Assembly: GCA_943788775.1 (NCBI GenBank)
Contig: CALSRO010000008.1
Location: 62,001 to 126,000 of the forward strand
Length of the DNA: 64,000 nt
Origin: an uncultured Flavobacteriales bacterium
GTDB lineage: Bacteria > Bacteroidota > Bacteroidia > Flavobacteriales_G > Salibacteraceae
Direction: 5' to 3'
The notes under the pieces are model-generated. The model ran no database searches. It was given only the letters and a program-made list of their open reading frames with translations, and was not told the DNA's origin. The position numbers were made by a program, and so were the translations under genes. Shown here in pieces: positions 16,233 through 24,384 of the stretch (the first letter of the stretch is position 1; each line of letters opens with the position of its first letter).

Positions 16233-16270
16233 AAAAAACCCCCAACGCTATCAAAAACGATGAGGGTTTT
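16233..16270 (-). terminator. Element-borne terminator for the rebuilt tRNA-Arg
   Basis: aaaaccc and gggtttt form a stem around an 18-22 nt loop, followed on the minus strand by a T run. It lies directly downstream of the intact tRNA-Arg and inside the element, so the element supplies a replacement terminator together with the tRNA 3' end. Confidence 0.7.
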
Positions 16271-16271
16271 G

Positions 16272-16342
16272 AAGTGACCCAATCAGGATTCGAACCTGAG
16301 ACCTACTGCTTAGAAGGCAGTTGCTCTATCCAGCTGAGCTAT
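16272..16342 (+). repeat. Right 71-bp direct repeat (attR)
   Basis: Identical to 3389-3459. The match ends where the 5' acceptor strand of the intact tRNA-Arg begins (16343-16348). Confidence 0.9.
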
Positions 16343-16348
16343 TGGGCC
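16275..16348 (-). tRNA. tRNA-Arg(TCT), intact
   Basis: 74 nt on the minus strand. Acceptor GGCCCAA / TTGGGTC (one G-U) with discriminator A; anticodon arm CTGCC-TTCTAAG-CAG with TCT in the loop; T loop TTCGAAT. CCA is not encoded. Only the 5' acceptor strand is certainly chromosomal; the remaining 68 nt lie in the att repeat. Confidence 0.95.
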
Positions 16349-16375
16349 AAATCAAGACAACTAAGTCATTGAACA

Positions 16376-16400
16376 AAAAAGGCCTCAAAAAAGAGGCCTT
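16376..16400 (-). terminator. Hairpin between tRNA-Pro and tRNA-Arg
   Basis: aaggcctc / gaggcctt with a 6-nt loop and a T run on the minus strand. Because no clear promoter is seen between it and tRNA-Arg, it may be a leaky terminator or a processing spacer. Confidence 0.65.
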
Positions 16401-16403
16401 AAG

Positions 16404-16478
16404 TCGGGGTGGCAGGATTCGAACCTGCGACCTCCTGCTCCCAAAGCAGGCGCGATAACCGGGCTACGCTACACCCCG
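16404..16478 (-). tRNA. tRNA-Pro(TGG)
   Basis: 75 nt on the minus strand. Acceptor CGGGGTG / CACCCCG with discriminator A; anticodon loop TTTGGGA with TGG; T arm GCAGG-TTCGAAT-CCTGC. It lies upstream of tRNA-Arg on the same strand. Confidence 0.95.
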
Positions 16479-16490
16479 AGATTTCAATAA

Positions 16491-16518
16491 ACAAAAAGCC
16501 GCCCTTAAAAAGGACGGC
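16491..16518 (-). terminator. Intrinsic terminator after the 16551-17378 lipoprotein gene
   Basis: On the minus strand, gccgtcc...gggcggc is followed by a T-rich tail, 33 bp beyond the stop codon. Confidence 0.75.
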
Positions 16519-16550
16519 AAAGGTATAATTTCCTTAGATACAAAAACAAC

Positions 16551-17378
16551 CTAAAAACTACTATTTCGAATACTGGCTACGGCATCTGCTAATGCAGCGA
16601 CATCTTCCTTTGTATAACCTTTTGCGTTTTTCTTGATTGCTTTAATCAATGGGTCCAAACCGTGAAGATCTTCACCCAATTTTTTCATTTCTGCGTTTGA
16701 TTCAAATACTCGGCACAGGTGCTGAACACTTCCAATACTATTGACTATTTCAAAGAATCCAATTCGAACTTGGTCATCTTTAATGTCATCCTTCATGGAT
16801 TGGCAGCTGACATGCAGCCCTTCGACAAACCCTCCGATAATCATAAAGGTGGCATATTGGGCTCGTTCTTCTGAGAATAATTGATCCTTCGCGTTCAAAT
16901 ATGCTTTGGTCAACATTACAGACTTATTCACCGTACTATCATCGCTGGCCATTTTGGTAATTAATTCTTCATTGAAGGCCTCTACGACTCCAAGGCTACT
17001 TGCCGTGCTGAGTAATCCTTTCAATCTATCCATGGCACTTTGTGTCTGACCATAAGATGCAGAGTAAACAAGGTCGCTTCCTATAGCTCCAATTCCCATG
17101 GCTTGTTTCGAAGCTCCACTAAATGATTTACTGGCTGAAAGCAGGGCTGATTCATTAAATGCATATCCCTTTTCATTCATATGAGAGAAGAGCGCTGCTG
17201 ATGATTCAATATTTGTTTTTACAACTCCAAGCTCTTCCAAATATCCCGATGGAAGCGAATCTGCTTTTTCATAGTTATACTTTGGACCTGTGTTTTCGGC
17301 TTCTCCACCGCCACCACAAGCAGCGATTACAATGGTTAAGGAGGCGAATAGGGCTGGGAATAGATTTAGTTTTTTCAT
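16551..17378 (-). CDS. Hypothetical lipoprotein
   Basis: The start at 17376-17378 is chosen because it begins a lipoprotein signal (MKKLNLFPALFASLTIVIAAC, lipobox IAAC). The frame is open 19 codons further, but that extension would place charged residues before the signal. The 275-residue product has a Gly-rich spacer after the Cys, then an all-helical body with no enzyme motif (YEKADSLPSGYLEELGVVKTN...). It stands alone between the B12 operon and tRNA-Pro, with its own terminator. Function unknown; an envelope location is likely. Confidence 0.7.
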   Translation of the reverse strand: MKKLNLFPALFASLTIVIAACGGGGEAENTGPKYNYEKADSLPSGYLEELGVVKTNIESSAALFSHMNEKGYAFNESALLSASKSFSGASKQAMGIGAIGSDLVYSASYGQTQSAMDRLKGLLSTASSLGVVEAFNEELITKMASDDSTVNKSVMLTKAYLNAKDQLFSEERAQYATFMIIGGFVEGLHVSCQSMKDDIKDDQVRIGFFEIVNSIGSVQHLCRVFESNAEMKKLGEDLHGLDPLIKAIKKNAKGYTKEDVAALADAVASIRNSSF

Positions 17379-17469
17379 AGCTGATAGGTTTGTCGAAGGG
17401 GTCAAATCTAAGGTGAACACAACAAAGGTCAACAAATCAGTCGAATATTTCTTGGATTGGAGAGGACGC

Positions 17470-18432
17470 TCATTCTATAACTATCAATTTTCGTGTAGTC
17501 CACGCTGAGTTTGCGAATGCCTTAACAAAATAATGTCCTGAACGTAAAGGTGCACTGAACTCACTGTCGTATTGAAACTCATCAATCAATACTCCGTGGA
17601 TATTAAAAATTAAGAGTTTATCAAAAGCATTTGCAAGTCTGATAGGCTGATTACTCGACACTGGATTTGGAAGGATAAGTTGTTCTCTTATGACTAACCT
17701 TGGAGTTCCTAATGGGTTTTGATGAATGACACCCACTGCATTGAGGTCAAATCCACCAAAATCGAAGTCCGTAGGATAAGGGTCATTTATAACATTGCCA
17801 TATTGATCGAAGCTGGCGCTAGCCTCTGAAATTGATCCAATGGCATCAACTATTCGAACATGCGATACTTTCTGAACGTCGAGAATTGATGAATCGGAAA
17901 GCTCACTAAGGTCGAATGGAGTGCCAAACTGTGCTCGATACTTTCCCGCCAGATTATTGATTGTGGTTGGGTCAGAACTTTCGTCCCAGGGCCCAATTTG
18001 AACAGAATCTTGCATAAGTGAGGTCGCAGGAAATCGAACAAAATGATTTCCATCGCTACTAACTTCTACAAAAGCCAGTTCAAGAAAATAGTCCGAAAAG
18101 GCATTTTCAAATACGGCAAAATCGAATCCAGGACCGTCATAAATTGTGGCCTCGAAAGTTAGTGTGGCATATCCGCTATCCCCAAGACTTAAGACCTCGA
18201 TTCCCGGCTTTCCCAATGTAGATGATACGGTTCCATTAACCACATTACCCAATGATTTATTGGCAATGTCTAGATAGCCAACACGCGCATCTCCATCTGT
18301 TGCCCAACCTATAAAAATGGAACTATCCTGATGAATCGCGGTGCTACCTGCAGTTCCAGCCGCACCTGGAAATTGACCAAACAAATTCCCAACCGAAAAA
18401 ACTAAAGCCAATATGTAAATGATTCGGTTCAT
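17470..18432 (-). CDS. T9SS-sorted surface protein of the cobalamin operon
   Basis: The product has 320 residues with a signal peptide (MNRIIYILALVFSVGNLFG). The body starts with IFIGWATDGDARVGYLDIAN and YDGPGFDFAVFENAFSD, a pattern I know from Bacteroidota surface proteins encoded beside B12 receptors. It ends in a sorting domain (LILPNPVSSNQPIRLANAF...LRSGHYFVKAF). It overlaps the upstream YncE-like gene by 4 bp (ATGA), so it is the last gene of the riboswitch-controlled operon. A role in capturing cobalamin or holding the receptor complex at the surface is inferred from the gene order. Confidence 0.75.
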   Translation of the reverse strand: MNRIIYILALVFSVGNLFGQFPGAAGTAGSTAIHQDSSIFIGWATDGDARVGYLDIANKSLGNVVNGTVSSTLGKPGIEVLSLGDSGYATLTFEATIYDGPGFDFAVFENAFSDYFLELAFVEVSSDGNHFVRFPATSLMQDSVQIGPWDESSDPTTINNLAGKYRAQFGTPFDLSELSDSSILDVQKVSHVRIVDAIGSISEASASFDQYGNVINDPYPTDFDFGGFDLNAVGVIHQNPLGTPRLVIREQLILPNPVSSNQPIRLANAFDKLLIFNIHGVLIDEFQYDSEFSAPLRSGHYFVKAFANSAWTTRKLIVIE

Positions 18433-19451
18433 CTGAAATAGAATTCTCCGGGTATTATTCCCGTTTTGAAGTTTGCTTTTTCTGTTCCAGATTGATCAAA
18501 GCTATAGATTGTCCCCTGCTGAATGTAGTCAACCGCATCTCCGACATACAATTCATTATTCGTTGGATTAAAACCTACAGAGTAGAAATTGTGAGTATTT
18601 GATTTAACAAATGGTTCAGTTGGCAGCACTGTTGAGTGAATCCCCATTTTGTAAATAGATTCGTTCAGATAGTACATAGTGTCGTTGCTTGCATTCATGC
18701 ATAACCTCCATGGTGATTGTGTTTCATCCTCGAATTGAAATGCTTTTAAAACTTGATGCGATTCTGGATCGATACAGTAAAGACTTCCAGCGCCATTTAC
18801 TCCCCCGTTACATAAAACCCAAAGTCTTCCGATAACATCCTCAGTTATTGAGCTGGCTCCAAGACCTACTTCGATACTGTCTATCAAATTCAACGATTGA
18901 GTATTCAAAATGTATACTTGGCCGCGGTCAGGGCTAGTAATGAATGCTTTGCCAAACACTTCAAGGAGGTTTTCAGTTTCGCCACCTACAAAAACTCTCT
19001 TATCAATCCTGCCATCGTTCATATCAACAATGGCGACTGAATCAGTAAACAATTCGGTTACAATTGCTTTTGAATTGTTGATCGGTAGCATGTACCTAGG
19101 CGAAACGAATCCGAGAATATCACTCTGCCATTCAAAAGAGTTTTCATTTACTACGATTATTTTGGATGAGTTGTTCATCACTATGAATGCCCTTCCATTT
19201 TTGAAACCGATAGATTGACATACATCGCCCAGCTTAGTTCCGTTGACAGATTCGTAATGTGAATTGCTCGAAGTATTTGAGATAGGATCGTATATGCTAA
19301 CGGAAGCATTTCCATATTGGTAGTTTCCTTCATTTGAAATGATTACCTCTCCACCTCCGGACATGATTATTGGTTCAATATCAATGGGTGGTCCATCGGT
19401 TCGGCAACCGATGAGTGTGAAGATTATCGCTATGTAAATGGAGGTGCGCAT
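18429..19451 (-). CDS. YncE/DUF5074-type beta-propeller lipoprotein of the cobalamin operon
   Basis: The product has 340 residues. The lipobox LIGC gives a lipoprotein. The chain repeats propeller blades, for example NSSKIIVVNENSFEWQ, SKAIVTELFTDSVAIVDMN, and GQVYILNTQSLNLIDSIEVG. DUF5074-like propellers commonly accompany BtuB homologues in Bacteroidota and are thought to form part of the surface uptake complex. It overlaps the next gene by 4 bp and follows the DUF4465 gene by 4 bp. Confidence 0.78.
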   Translation of the reverse strand: MRTSIYIAIIFTLIGCRTDGPPIDIEPIIMSGGGEVIISNEGNYQYGNASVSIYDPISNTSSNSHYESVNGTKLGDVCQSIGFKNGRAFIVMNNSSKIIVVNENSFEWQSDILGFVSPRYMLPINNSKAIVTELFTDSVAIVDMNDGRIDKRVFVGGETENLLEVFGKAFITSPDRGQVYILNTQSLNLIDSIEVGLGASSITEDVIGRLWVLCNGGVNGAGSLYCIDPESHQVLKAFQFEDETQSPWRLCMNASNDTMYYLNESIYKMGIHSTVLPTEPFVKSNTHNFYSVGFNPTNNELYVGDAVDYIQQGTIYSFDQSGTEKANFKTGIIPGEFYFR

Positions 19452-19455
19452 GCGT

Positions 19456-20559
19456 TTACCTCTTTACAAATGTCCTTGTAATTGGTGAGGATGGTTCATT
19501 TGAATTCATTATTCGAATAAAGTACATTCCAGAGGCCAATGCAGAGACATCAATAGTTGTTTTTTCTTGAAGATGACTGTTGTTTGAAATCACGGCTTCA
19601 CCATTTTGGTTGAAAATAGAAATGCTGTTTGTCGCATCTTCATTCAAGATGATATTTAACCGATCGTTTGTTGGATTTGGGAAGAATTGAAACCTTTCTT
19701 GGTTGGAAGTTTCGATACTCATAGTAACAAATTCTCCATCAAAGATTTCGAAAGTGTCATCACCCACTACATATAGCGAATCTCCATTAACAATAGTCAA
19801 GGTGGTATCGATCGATGATTCATCTTTTGTGGTGAGATTATCAATGCAAAAAAAGGCGGGTGTGTTCATGCCAAAAAAGCCATTATCTGATGATCTGAGC
19901 GTGAATTTTAGGCTATCAACATTTCCAAGTTTGCTAAGGTTTACCCACTCCCAGTCCTCCAGAATATAGTCCAGGTTATTATCGCTGAATCGGAAATCGG
20001 CCAAGTAGAACTCCACGCTATCTTCAACGGGTTGGGCATTATACCAACCACCTATGGTCAATTTGAAAAAATCCTCGCCATTGGTTCCATCCGGTTGTCC
20101 ACTAGCATTAAGTGAATCGCCAAATACCTTGGCAAAAAAGTCACCATCACGCATGCTTAAAAAAGCATAGGTAGAGTTTGTAACGTAAAGTCCATTTACA
20201 ACACCGCCCAGTGCTTCGTTGGCCAATTTAACAATGGTGTTTTGTTGTCCTACAGCGTATGTGCTCGAGCTTTCCGCACCCGAAGCAGTAATGGCTGAAT
20301 ATTGATTGGTGAAACCTGCGGTTGAATCGTCTTGCATCGTGCTATACGCCCATCCAGATGCCCAATAACCACCGAAAGTCGTGTCATATGCATTTACGTA
20401 TGTAGCATTTCCACTGCTAAATACGCTCCCTCCAGGACTCGTGCTTCCATTCCAATAATCATTGGAGCCAAGGTTGAAATTCTCTATGTCGGAGATGGTT
20501 TGAGCTGATAAGAAGAGAGGTATAGCCGCGACTATAAAAGTGATGGATGTTCTAAGCAT
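19456..20559 (-). CDS. DUF4465 surface protein with a T9SS sorting domain (cobalamin operon)
   Basis: The product has 367 residues with a signal peptide ending in FLSA. The DUF4465 fold is recognisable from NDYWNGSTSPGGSVFSSGN, GYWASGWAYSTM, and DGEDFFKLTIGGW-like segments through LEDWEWVNLSKLGNVD. DUF4465 proteins accompany B12 receptors in this phylum and are reported as surface cobalamin-binding partners in related systems. The C-terminus is a T9SS type A domain (RFQFFPNPTNDRLNI...LASGMYFIRI). Its start overlaps the end of the receptor gene by 8 bp. Confidence 0.82.
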   Translation of the reverse strand: MLRTSITFIVAAIPLFLSAQTISDIENFNLGSNDYWNGSTSPGGSVFSSGNATYVNAYDTTFGGYWASGWAYSTMQDDSTAGFTNQYSAITASGAESSSTYAVGQQNTIVKLANEALGGVVNGLYVTNSTYAFLSMRDGDFFAKVFGDSLNASGQPDGTNGEDFFKLTIGGWYNAQPVEDSVEFYLADFRFSDNNLDYILEDWEWVNLSKLGNVDSLKFTLRSSDNGFFGMNTPAFFCIDNLTTKDESSIDTTLTIVNGDSLYVVGDDTFEIFDGEFVTMSIETSNQERFQFFPNPTNDRLNIILNEDATNSISIFNQNGEAVISNNSHLQEKTTIDVSALASGMYFIRIMNSNEPSSPITRTFVKR

Positions 20560-22474
20560 TTTTGGATTTATGTTTAAAAGTTAGGTCCAAGCCAAATTGA
20601 AAGTTTCTACCTGGCATGGGTCTGTTTTGAATGAGCTGATATTCTTGATTGAAAATGTTGTTTATTCGGGCAAATAGTGTAGTGTTCAACTTGGGACTAT
20701 TCCTATACCAAGAGGCATGAATTGAACTTGTCCAAAATGGAGCTAAGAAATCGGAATGATCGCTGGCCGTGTATCTGTAACCAGTATAGTTCTGAATCCA
20801 CGCGATGCTCAGATTGTTGCGTTGAATGGAGAAATTTCCATTCCCTGAATACATTGGTACATAGATGAGCTGTTTTTCTACAGACTGATCGTTCGCACTC
20901 ATTGGTTTTTGGCTGGTTGACACCACGTATGAAGTGGAAATCGAAGCAGTGAAAACCCAATCTTCCTTTTTAAATCCAAATTGTGTGGTTGTTTCTGATC
21001 CTCGACTCCAGACGCTTAATATATTTTGTGGTGACCAGGTACCTTCGGATGGAAGCCAGATGATCCAGTTTTCGATTAGTCGGTTAAAAAGTGTAGGCGA
21101 AAAACTGAAATTCCATGAATTATTAGATAGCCTAACATCGGATCCAACTTCTTGGCTGAAGCCACTTTCAGGTTGCAGATCAATATTACCTCCGGGTTGC
21201 CAATAGCGGTCATTCAGTGTTGGAATTCGATAGTCTTTGCTTGCTTTTATGCGAAATGAAATCCAATCAGTTGCTGTCAAGGATAAGCCACCGGAGTAGA
21301 CTAGGGGCACAAACGATAAATCCAATAATTCTTGACGAATAGAAATATTGGTTCTGAAACGGTTGCTTTTTGAGTTATAAAGGTGCGAAGCAAAAAGAGC
21401 AGCTTGGTTTTGTCTTGGTCTATTCGAAAAGTTATCTCCCTGAACGGTAGTGTATGTTTCTGATAAACCAAAAATTAGACGGTGACCGCGATGAATTTGA
21501 TATTGCAACTCAGACTGGAGAATGACACTTTCAAATCCTGTTTTAGAATCAATTTGAGCCTTAGGATCAACGAATGCTATCTCTTCATTTAGATATGAAA
21601 TTCGACTTTCCAATTTAGTCTTTACACCCGTTCTTAACCACGAAATCATGGATCGATGTGAAGCATCTTGCTGTGTGGATTGATTATTTGATTCTAATAG
21701 GGTAGGAGGAATTTCACGATCATTTAACATGCTCCAATGATGGAAGGATAGTGTGTTTTTCAATCCCACCCTGAAGTGATGATCGGTGTAAACGCTCAAT
21801 TGCTTAAAGCTTGAATGTCTTTGCAGCAATGTATTTGAGGACTCAACCTTCGATATGATTGGAAAGTTGTTTTTTGCATTTCTATATGCTATCCCTGCAA
21901 ATCCGGCATATTTCTTTTTGCCAAAGGATAGGTTTACCTGGTTTCCAAATTGCTCGAAACTGCCAATCTGCGTGGAAACATTCAATTGTAAATCTTGGTT
22001 GTACTCGGCTTTTCTCTCCAATTGCACGACACCTCCAATGGCCCCGCTTCCCCATAAGCTGCTTCCTCCGCCAAAATCGATCCGTGAATTATTAAAGAAG
22101 TTGACTGGTATCAAAGAAAAATCGACTTGTCCTGTGGTTGGACTGTTAATAGGAATACCATTCCAAAGCACAGCAGTATGTGCTGCCGATCCCCCTCGAA
22201 AGGAAGAAGTGGCAAGCGATCCTTGCCCATAAGATTTGATGAAGACGGAGGTTTCAGCGGCTAGCAAATCTGCCAAATTCCCACCTGCGAATCGATCCAA
22301 CATCGAGCTGTTAATCATCAAGGACTTGGATCCTGGGCTGGCTGCAGATTGTCGAATGGATAGTATTTCAACACCTTCCAGAGTAATGGCTGAATCGACT
22401 TGCCCTAGACATCGCAAAGAGTTGAAGGTCAAAATGATTGCTAAGATCGTGATATGTAATTCAGTTTTTCTCAA
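20552..22474 (-). CDS. btuB: BtuB-like TonB-dependent cobalamin receptor
   Basis: The product has 640 residues with a signal peptide (MRKTELHITILAIILTFNSLRCLG). The plug domain (about 40-145) reads LADLLAAETSVFIKSYGQG, then SSFRGGSAAHTAVLWNGIPI and GGGSSLWGSGAIGGVV. A 22-strand barrel with paired strands follows, ending in PGRNFQFGLDLTFKH. The protein is shorter than SusC proteins and lacks their carboxypeptidase-like N-terminal domain, as expected for vitamin receptors. It is the first gene after the cobalamin riboswitch, and three surface partner genes follow with overlaps. Substrate assignment rests mainly on the riboswitch. Confidence 0.88.
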   Translation of the reverse strand: MRKTELHITILAIILTFNSLRCLGQVDSAITLEGVEILSIRQSAASPGSKSLMINSSMLDRFAGGNLADLLAAETSVFIKSYGQGSLATSSFRGGSAAHTAVLWNGIPINSPTTGQVDFSLIPVNFFNNSRIDFGGGSSLWGSGAIGGVVQLERKAEYNQDLQLNVSTQIGSFEQFGNQVNLSFGKKKYAGFAGIAYRNAKNNFPIISKVESSNTLLQRHSSFKQLSVYTDHHFRVGLKNTLSFHHWSMLNDREIPPTLLESNNQSTQQDASHRSMISWLRTGVKTKLESRISYLNEEIAFVDPKAQIDSKTGFESVILQSELQYQIHRGHRLIFGLSETYTTVQGDNFSNRPRQNQAALFASHLYNSKSNRFRTNISIRQELLDLSFVPLVYSGGLSLTATDWISFRIKASKDYRIPTLNDRYWQPGGNIDLQPESGFSQEVGSDVRLSNNSWNFSFSPTLFNRLIENWIIWLPSEGTWSPQNILSVWSRGSETTTQFGFKKEDWVFTASISTSYVVSTSQKPMSANDQSVEKQLIYVPMYSGNGNFSIQRNNLSIAWIQNYTGYRYTASDHSDFLAPFWTSSIHASWYRNSPKLNTTLFARINNIFNQEYQLIQNRPMPGRNFQFGLDLTFKHKSKNA

Positions 22475-22589
22475 TGTTCAGGGTCCGCATCAAAAACGAT
22501 TTCAGGACAATCGTTTTCGAAATTTTAGAACATTGAAATCGGGTATGAAGGATATTATTCCAATAACTCATACCTGACCGATGCCCTTT

Positions 22590-22760
22590 ATCGCGAAGGC
22601 GTTGTCATTTCGGTATTGGCAGGTCTCCCGGCTAGTGACATTTCCCCCTTCCTTCCCATACGCCTTAGGCGTACAGTGGATGTTTTGAGGAAAATTCTTG
22701 GTCACTTACGGTTGCGCGTCAGCTCATGCTTTAAACATGATTCCCTATTATCAATGATTT
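22590..22760 (-). promoter_or_regulatory. Cobalamin riboswitch
   Basis: On the minus strand the leader contains the hallmark GCCGGGAGACCTGCC (22617-22633 region) preceded by ATGTCACTA, the counterpart of the B12 box. A GGGAAGG-containing arm (gtatgggaaggaaggggg) and paired arms cgcctaaggcg and gcgcaaccgtaagtgacc lie further upstream. It lies about 115 nt before the receptor start, so B12 binding would shut off the whole operon. The exact ends are approximate. Confidence 0.88.
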
Positions 22761-22850
22761 TCATCGTTGACCAGTACCGTTTGAAATTTTTAGTTTCCGA
22801 TGAAAAGAACCGAGGCGAAAGTAGCTCTATTCGGACGATATAATTAGAAT

Positions 22851-23627
22851 TTATTGATTGGCCGATTCACGAACAAATAGACAGCTGAGTCCGATTGATA
22901 CGTAATTCATTTTATGATTGAGGCCAGTACCAAATGAAAAATCGGCTTGAATGAGATCCGAGAATAAATAGGTGAATCCCGCATCGAAATTGGAAATGTA
23001 TGTTTTCATGTTATTCAGTTCGCCATGCGGCTCTATGTATATGCCAACCTTGTCGGAAAGGGAATATCCCAATGCCAAAGAATAGGTGAGATCGCCTGAA
23101 CCTACTCCGAAATAGTTGTATCCCAGATTATAACCTATTCCAAGATCTTCAGTAAGCGCATGCGAGACGCTTAGCTTGCTAATCACTCCTTCAGTTCCAT
23201 TTGTCAGAGTGGTAGAGCCGGATGGGATGACTAAATGACTCAATATGGCAACCTCTGTTTTTGATTCAGCTTTCCTAAAAAGTTGAATTTTTGTGCCAAT
23301 TTCAAAATCGCTTATACCAAGTTGCTCTTTGTTATTTGAAATGCTTTTAAAATGTTCTACTTGACTTAACATTGGAATTTCCGCAAAGCGAAATAGTCCA
23401 AATCTTAAAAGATTAGTAGGAGCTAATATTTGTCTTTCAGAGAAAGTGGAACCCTAACTAAAACCAACAAGTATTCCTGATTCTATTTGTAAACTTCGAG
23501 CCGGAACAGTGGATGAGCTCTCCGTTTGATCGGGTCTGTCGGTATTGATGACTTGATCTTGAGTAAGATTTACTCCTGTGGAGAGTATGGAAAGAAGAAA
23601 AACACTTGTCCATTTTTTTATTTTCAT
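22851..23627 (-). pseudogene. MetA-pathway-type outer-membrane transporter, interrupted by an in-frame TAG
   Basis: The frame starts at 23625-23627 with a signal peptide (MKIKKWTSVFLLSILSTGVN) and continues INTDRPDQTESSSTVPARS...LQIESGILVGFS. It then meets TAG at 23454-23456 (codon 58). The same frame continues without shift: GSTFSERQILAPTNLLRFGLF, then the barrel-like MLSQVEHFKSISNN... to the natural stop. The order (TDRPDQTESS near the start, LAPTxLxRxG, repeated beta strands, terminal LSCLFVR) is that of Phenol_MetA_deg-like transporters of about 260 residues. Only codon 58 is broken. The gene is divergent from the DtxR-type regulator and shares its palindromic operator. Confidence 0.8.
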
Positions 23628-23644
23628 TCGTCAAAAATAACAAC

Positions 23645-23659
23645 TTAGGTTAGTCTAAC
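23645..23659. promoter_or_regulatory. Candidate DtxR/MntR operator
   Basis: ttaggttagtctaac contains a perfect 11-bp palindrome, gttag-t-ctaac, and resembles the known DtxR/IdeR consensus TTAGGTTAGsCTAACCTAA except for its last bases. It lies between the divergent transporter pseudogene and the regulator gene, so it probably controls both. Confidence 0.6.
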
Positions 23660-23704
23660 AAAAAAGAGAGGTAAAGCATAAAATTGAGTTATTACGATAT
23701 AAGA

Positions 23705-24379
23705 ATGTATTTTTACAGGGTGAATTCCAATACAGAAGAAAACTACCTCAAGGCTATCTATTTGCTCACAGATGGCATAAGGGAAGTCAACCCGAAGGAT
23801 GTTAGTGAGCATCTAGGAGTGAAAATGCCTTCGCTAAACAGCATGATGAAACGTTTGGCTGAAAAGGAATTAGTTAGTCATACTAGCTATAAGCCGATAA
23901 AACTTACAGATAAAGGCCGAAAGATTGCCGCCCTAATCATTCGAAAACACAGATTGACCGAAATGTTTTTAGTTGAACGAATGGGTTTTGGTTGGGAAGA
24001 AGTGCACGAGATAGCCGAACAAATTGAACATATCAAATCGCCCTTGTTTTTCCAAAAAATGAACGAAATTCTAGGATCGCCTAAACAAGACCCGCATGGA
24101 TCGCCAATTCCTGATGCCAATGGCGAAGTCGCTGAAATGAATTACCCAAAATTGAGTGAGAGCAAGGAAAACCAGAAGTTGAGATTAGTGGCCGTGAATA
24201 ATTCTTCGGAAGACTTTCTAAAGTTTTTAAATGCTCGGGACATTAGCCTAGGACTGGAGTTAAAAGTGCTGGATATTGAGAGTTTTGATGGCAGCATGTC
24301 GGTTGAGTTCGCTGACCAGAGAACACAAACTCTCAGTCAAATCGTTTGCGATCGTTTACTAGTAACACCGATAAAATAG
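23705..24379 (+). CDS. DtxR/MntR-family metal-dependent repressor
   Basis: The ATG at 23705 is preferred over an upstream TTG at 23684, because the family normally begins just before the EENYLKAIY helix. The 224-residue product has a winged helix (VNPKDVSEHLGVKMPSLNSMMKRL), then the metal-binding and dimerisation domain with conserved ligands (HRLTEMFLVERMG, HEIAEQIEH). It ends in an FeoA/SH3-like domain (about 150-224). It would sense Mn(II) or Fe(II) and repress the importer downstream; the stop is only a few bases before the next gene. A second DtxR-type module is fused to the permease at 26111. Confidence 0.88.
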   Translation: MYFYRVNSNTEENYLKAIYLLTDGIREVNPKDVSEHLGVKMPSLNSMMKRLAEKELVSHTSYKPIKLTDKGRKIAALIIRKHRLTEMFLVERMGFGWEEVHEIAEQIEHIKSPLFFQKMNEILGSPKQDPHGSPIPDANGEVAEMNYPKLSESKENQKLRLVAVNNSSEDFLKFLNARDISLGLELKVLDIESFDGSMSVEFADQRTQTLSQIVCDRLLVTPIK

Positions 24380-24384
24380 CAGAT

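Larger units (their letters stand above)
3389..16342 (+). mobile_element. Element integrated in tRNA-Arg: recombinase, polymerase-like protein and repeat-separated cargo
   Basis: The ends are the two 71-bp copies at 3389-3459 and 16272-16342, which would give an excised circle of about 12.88 kb. The left core gene is a tyrosine recombinase (3494-4585) and the right core gene a polymerase-like protein (14408-15910), pointing toward each other. Four cargo modules lie between them, separated by noncoding repeats at 4584, 7068, 9661, 13085 and 14228, all in the same orientation. No conjugation, phage structural, helicase or transposase gene is visible, so this is not an ordinary ICE or prophage. 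If it moves between cells it probably needs help or natural transformation. The boundaries are direct observation; the class is unrecognised. Confidence 0.85.

Noticed and set aside
23684..23704. TTG at 23684 as start of the DtxR-type regulator
   Set aside because: It adds seven residues with no family counterpart; the ATG at 23705 lies directly before the conserved first helix.
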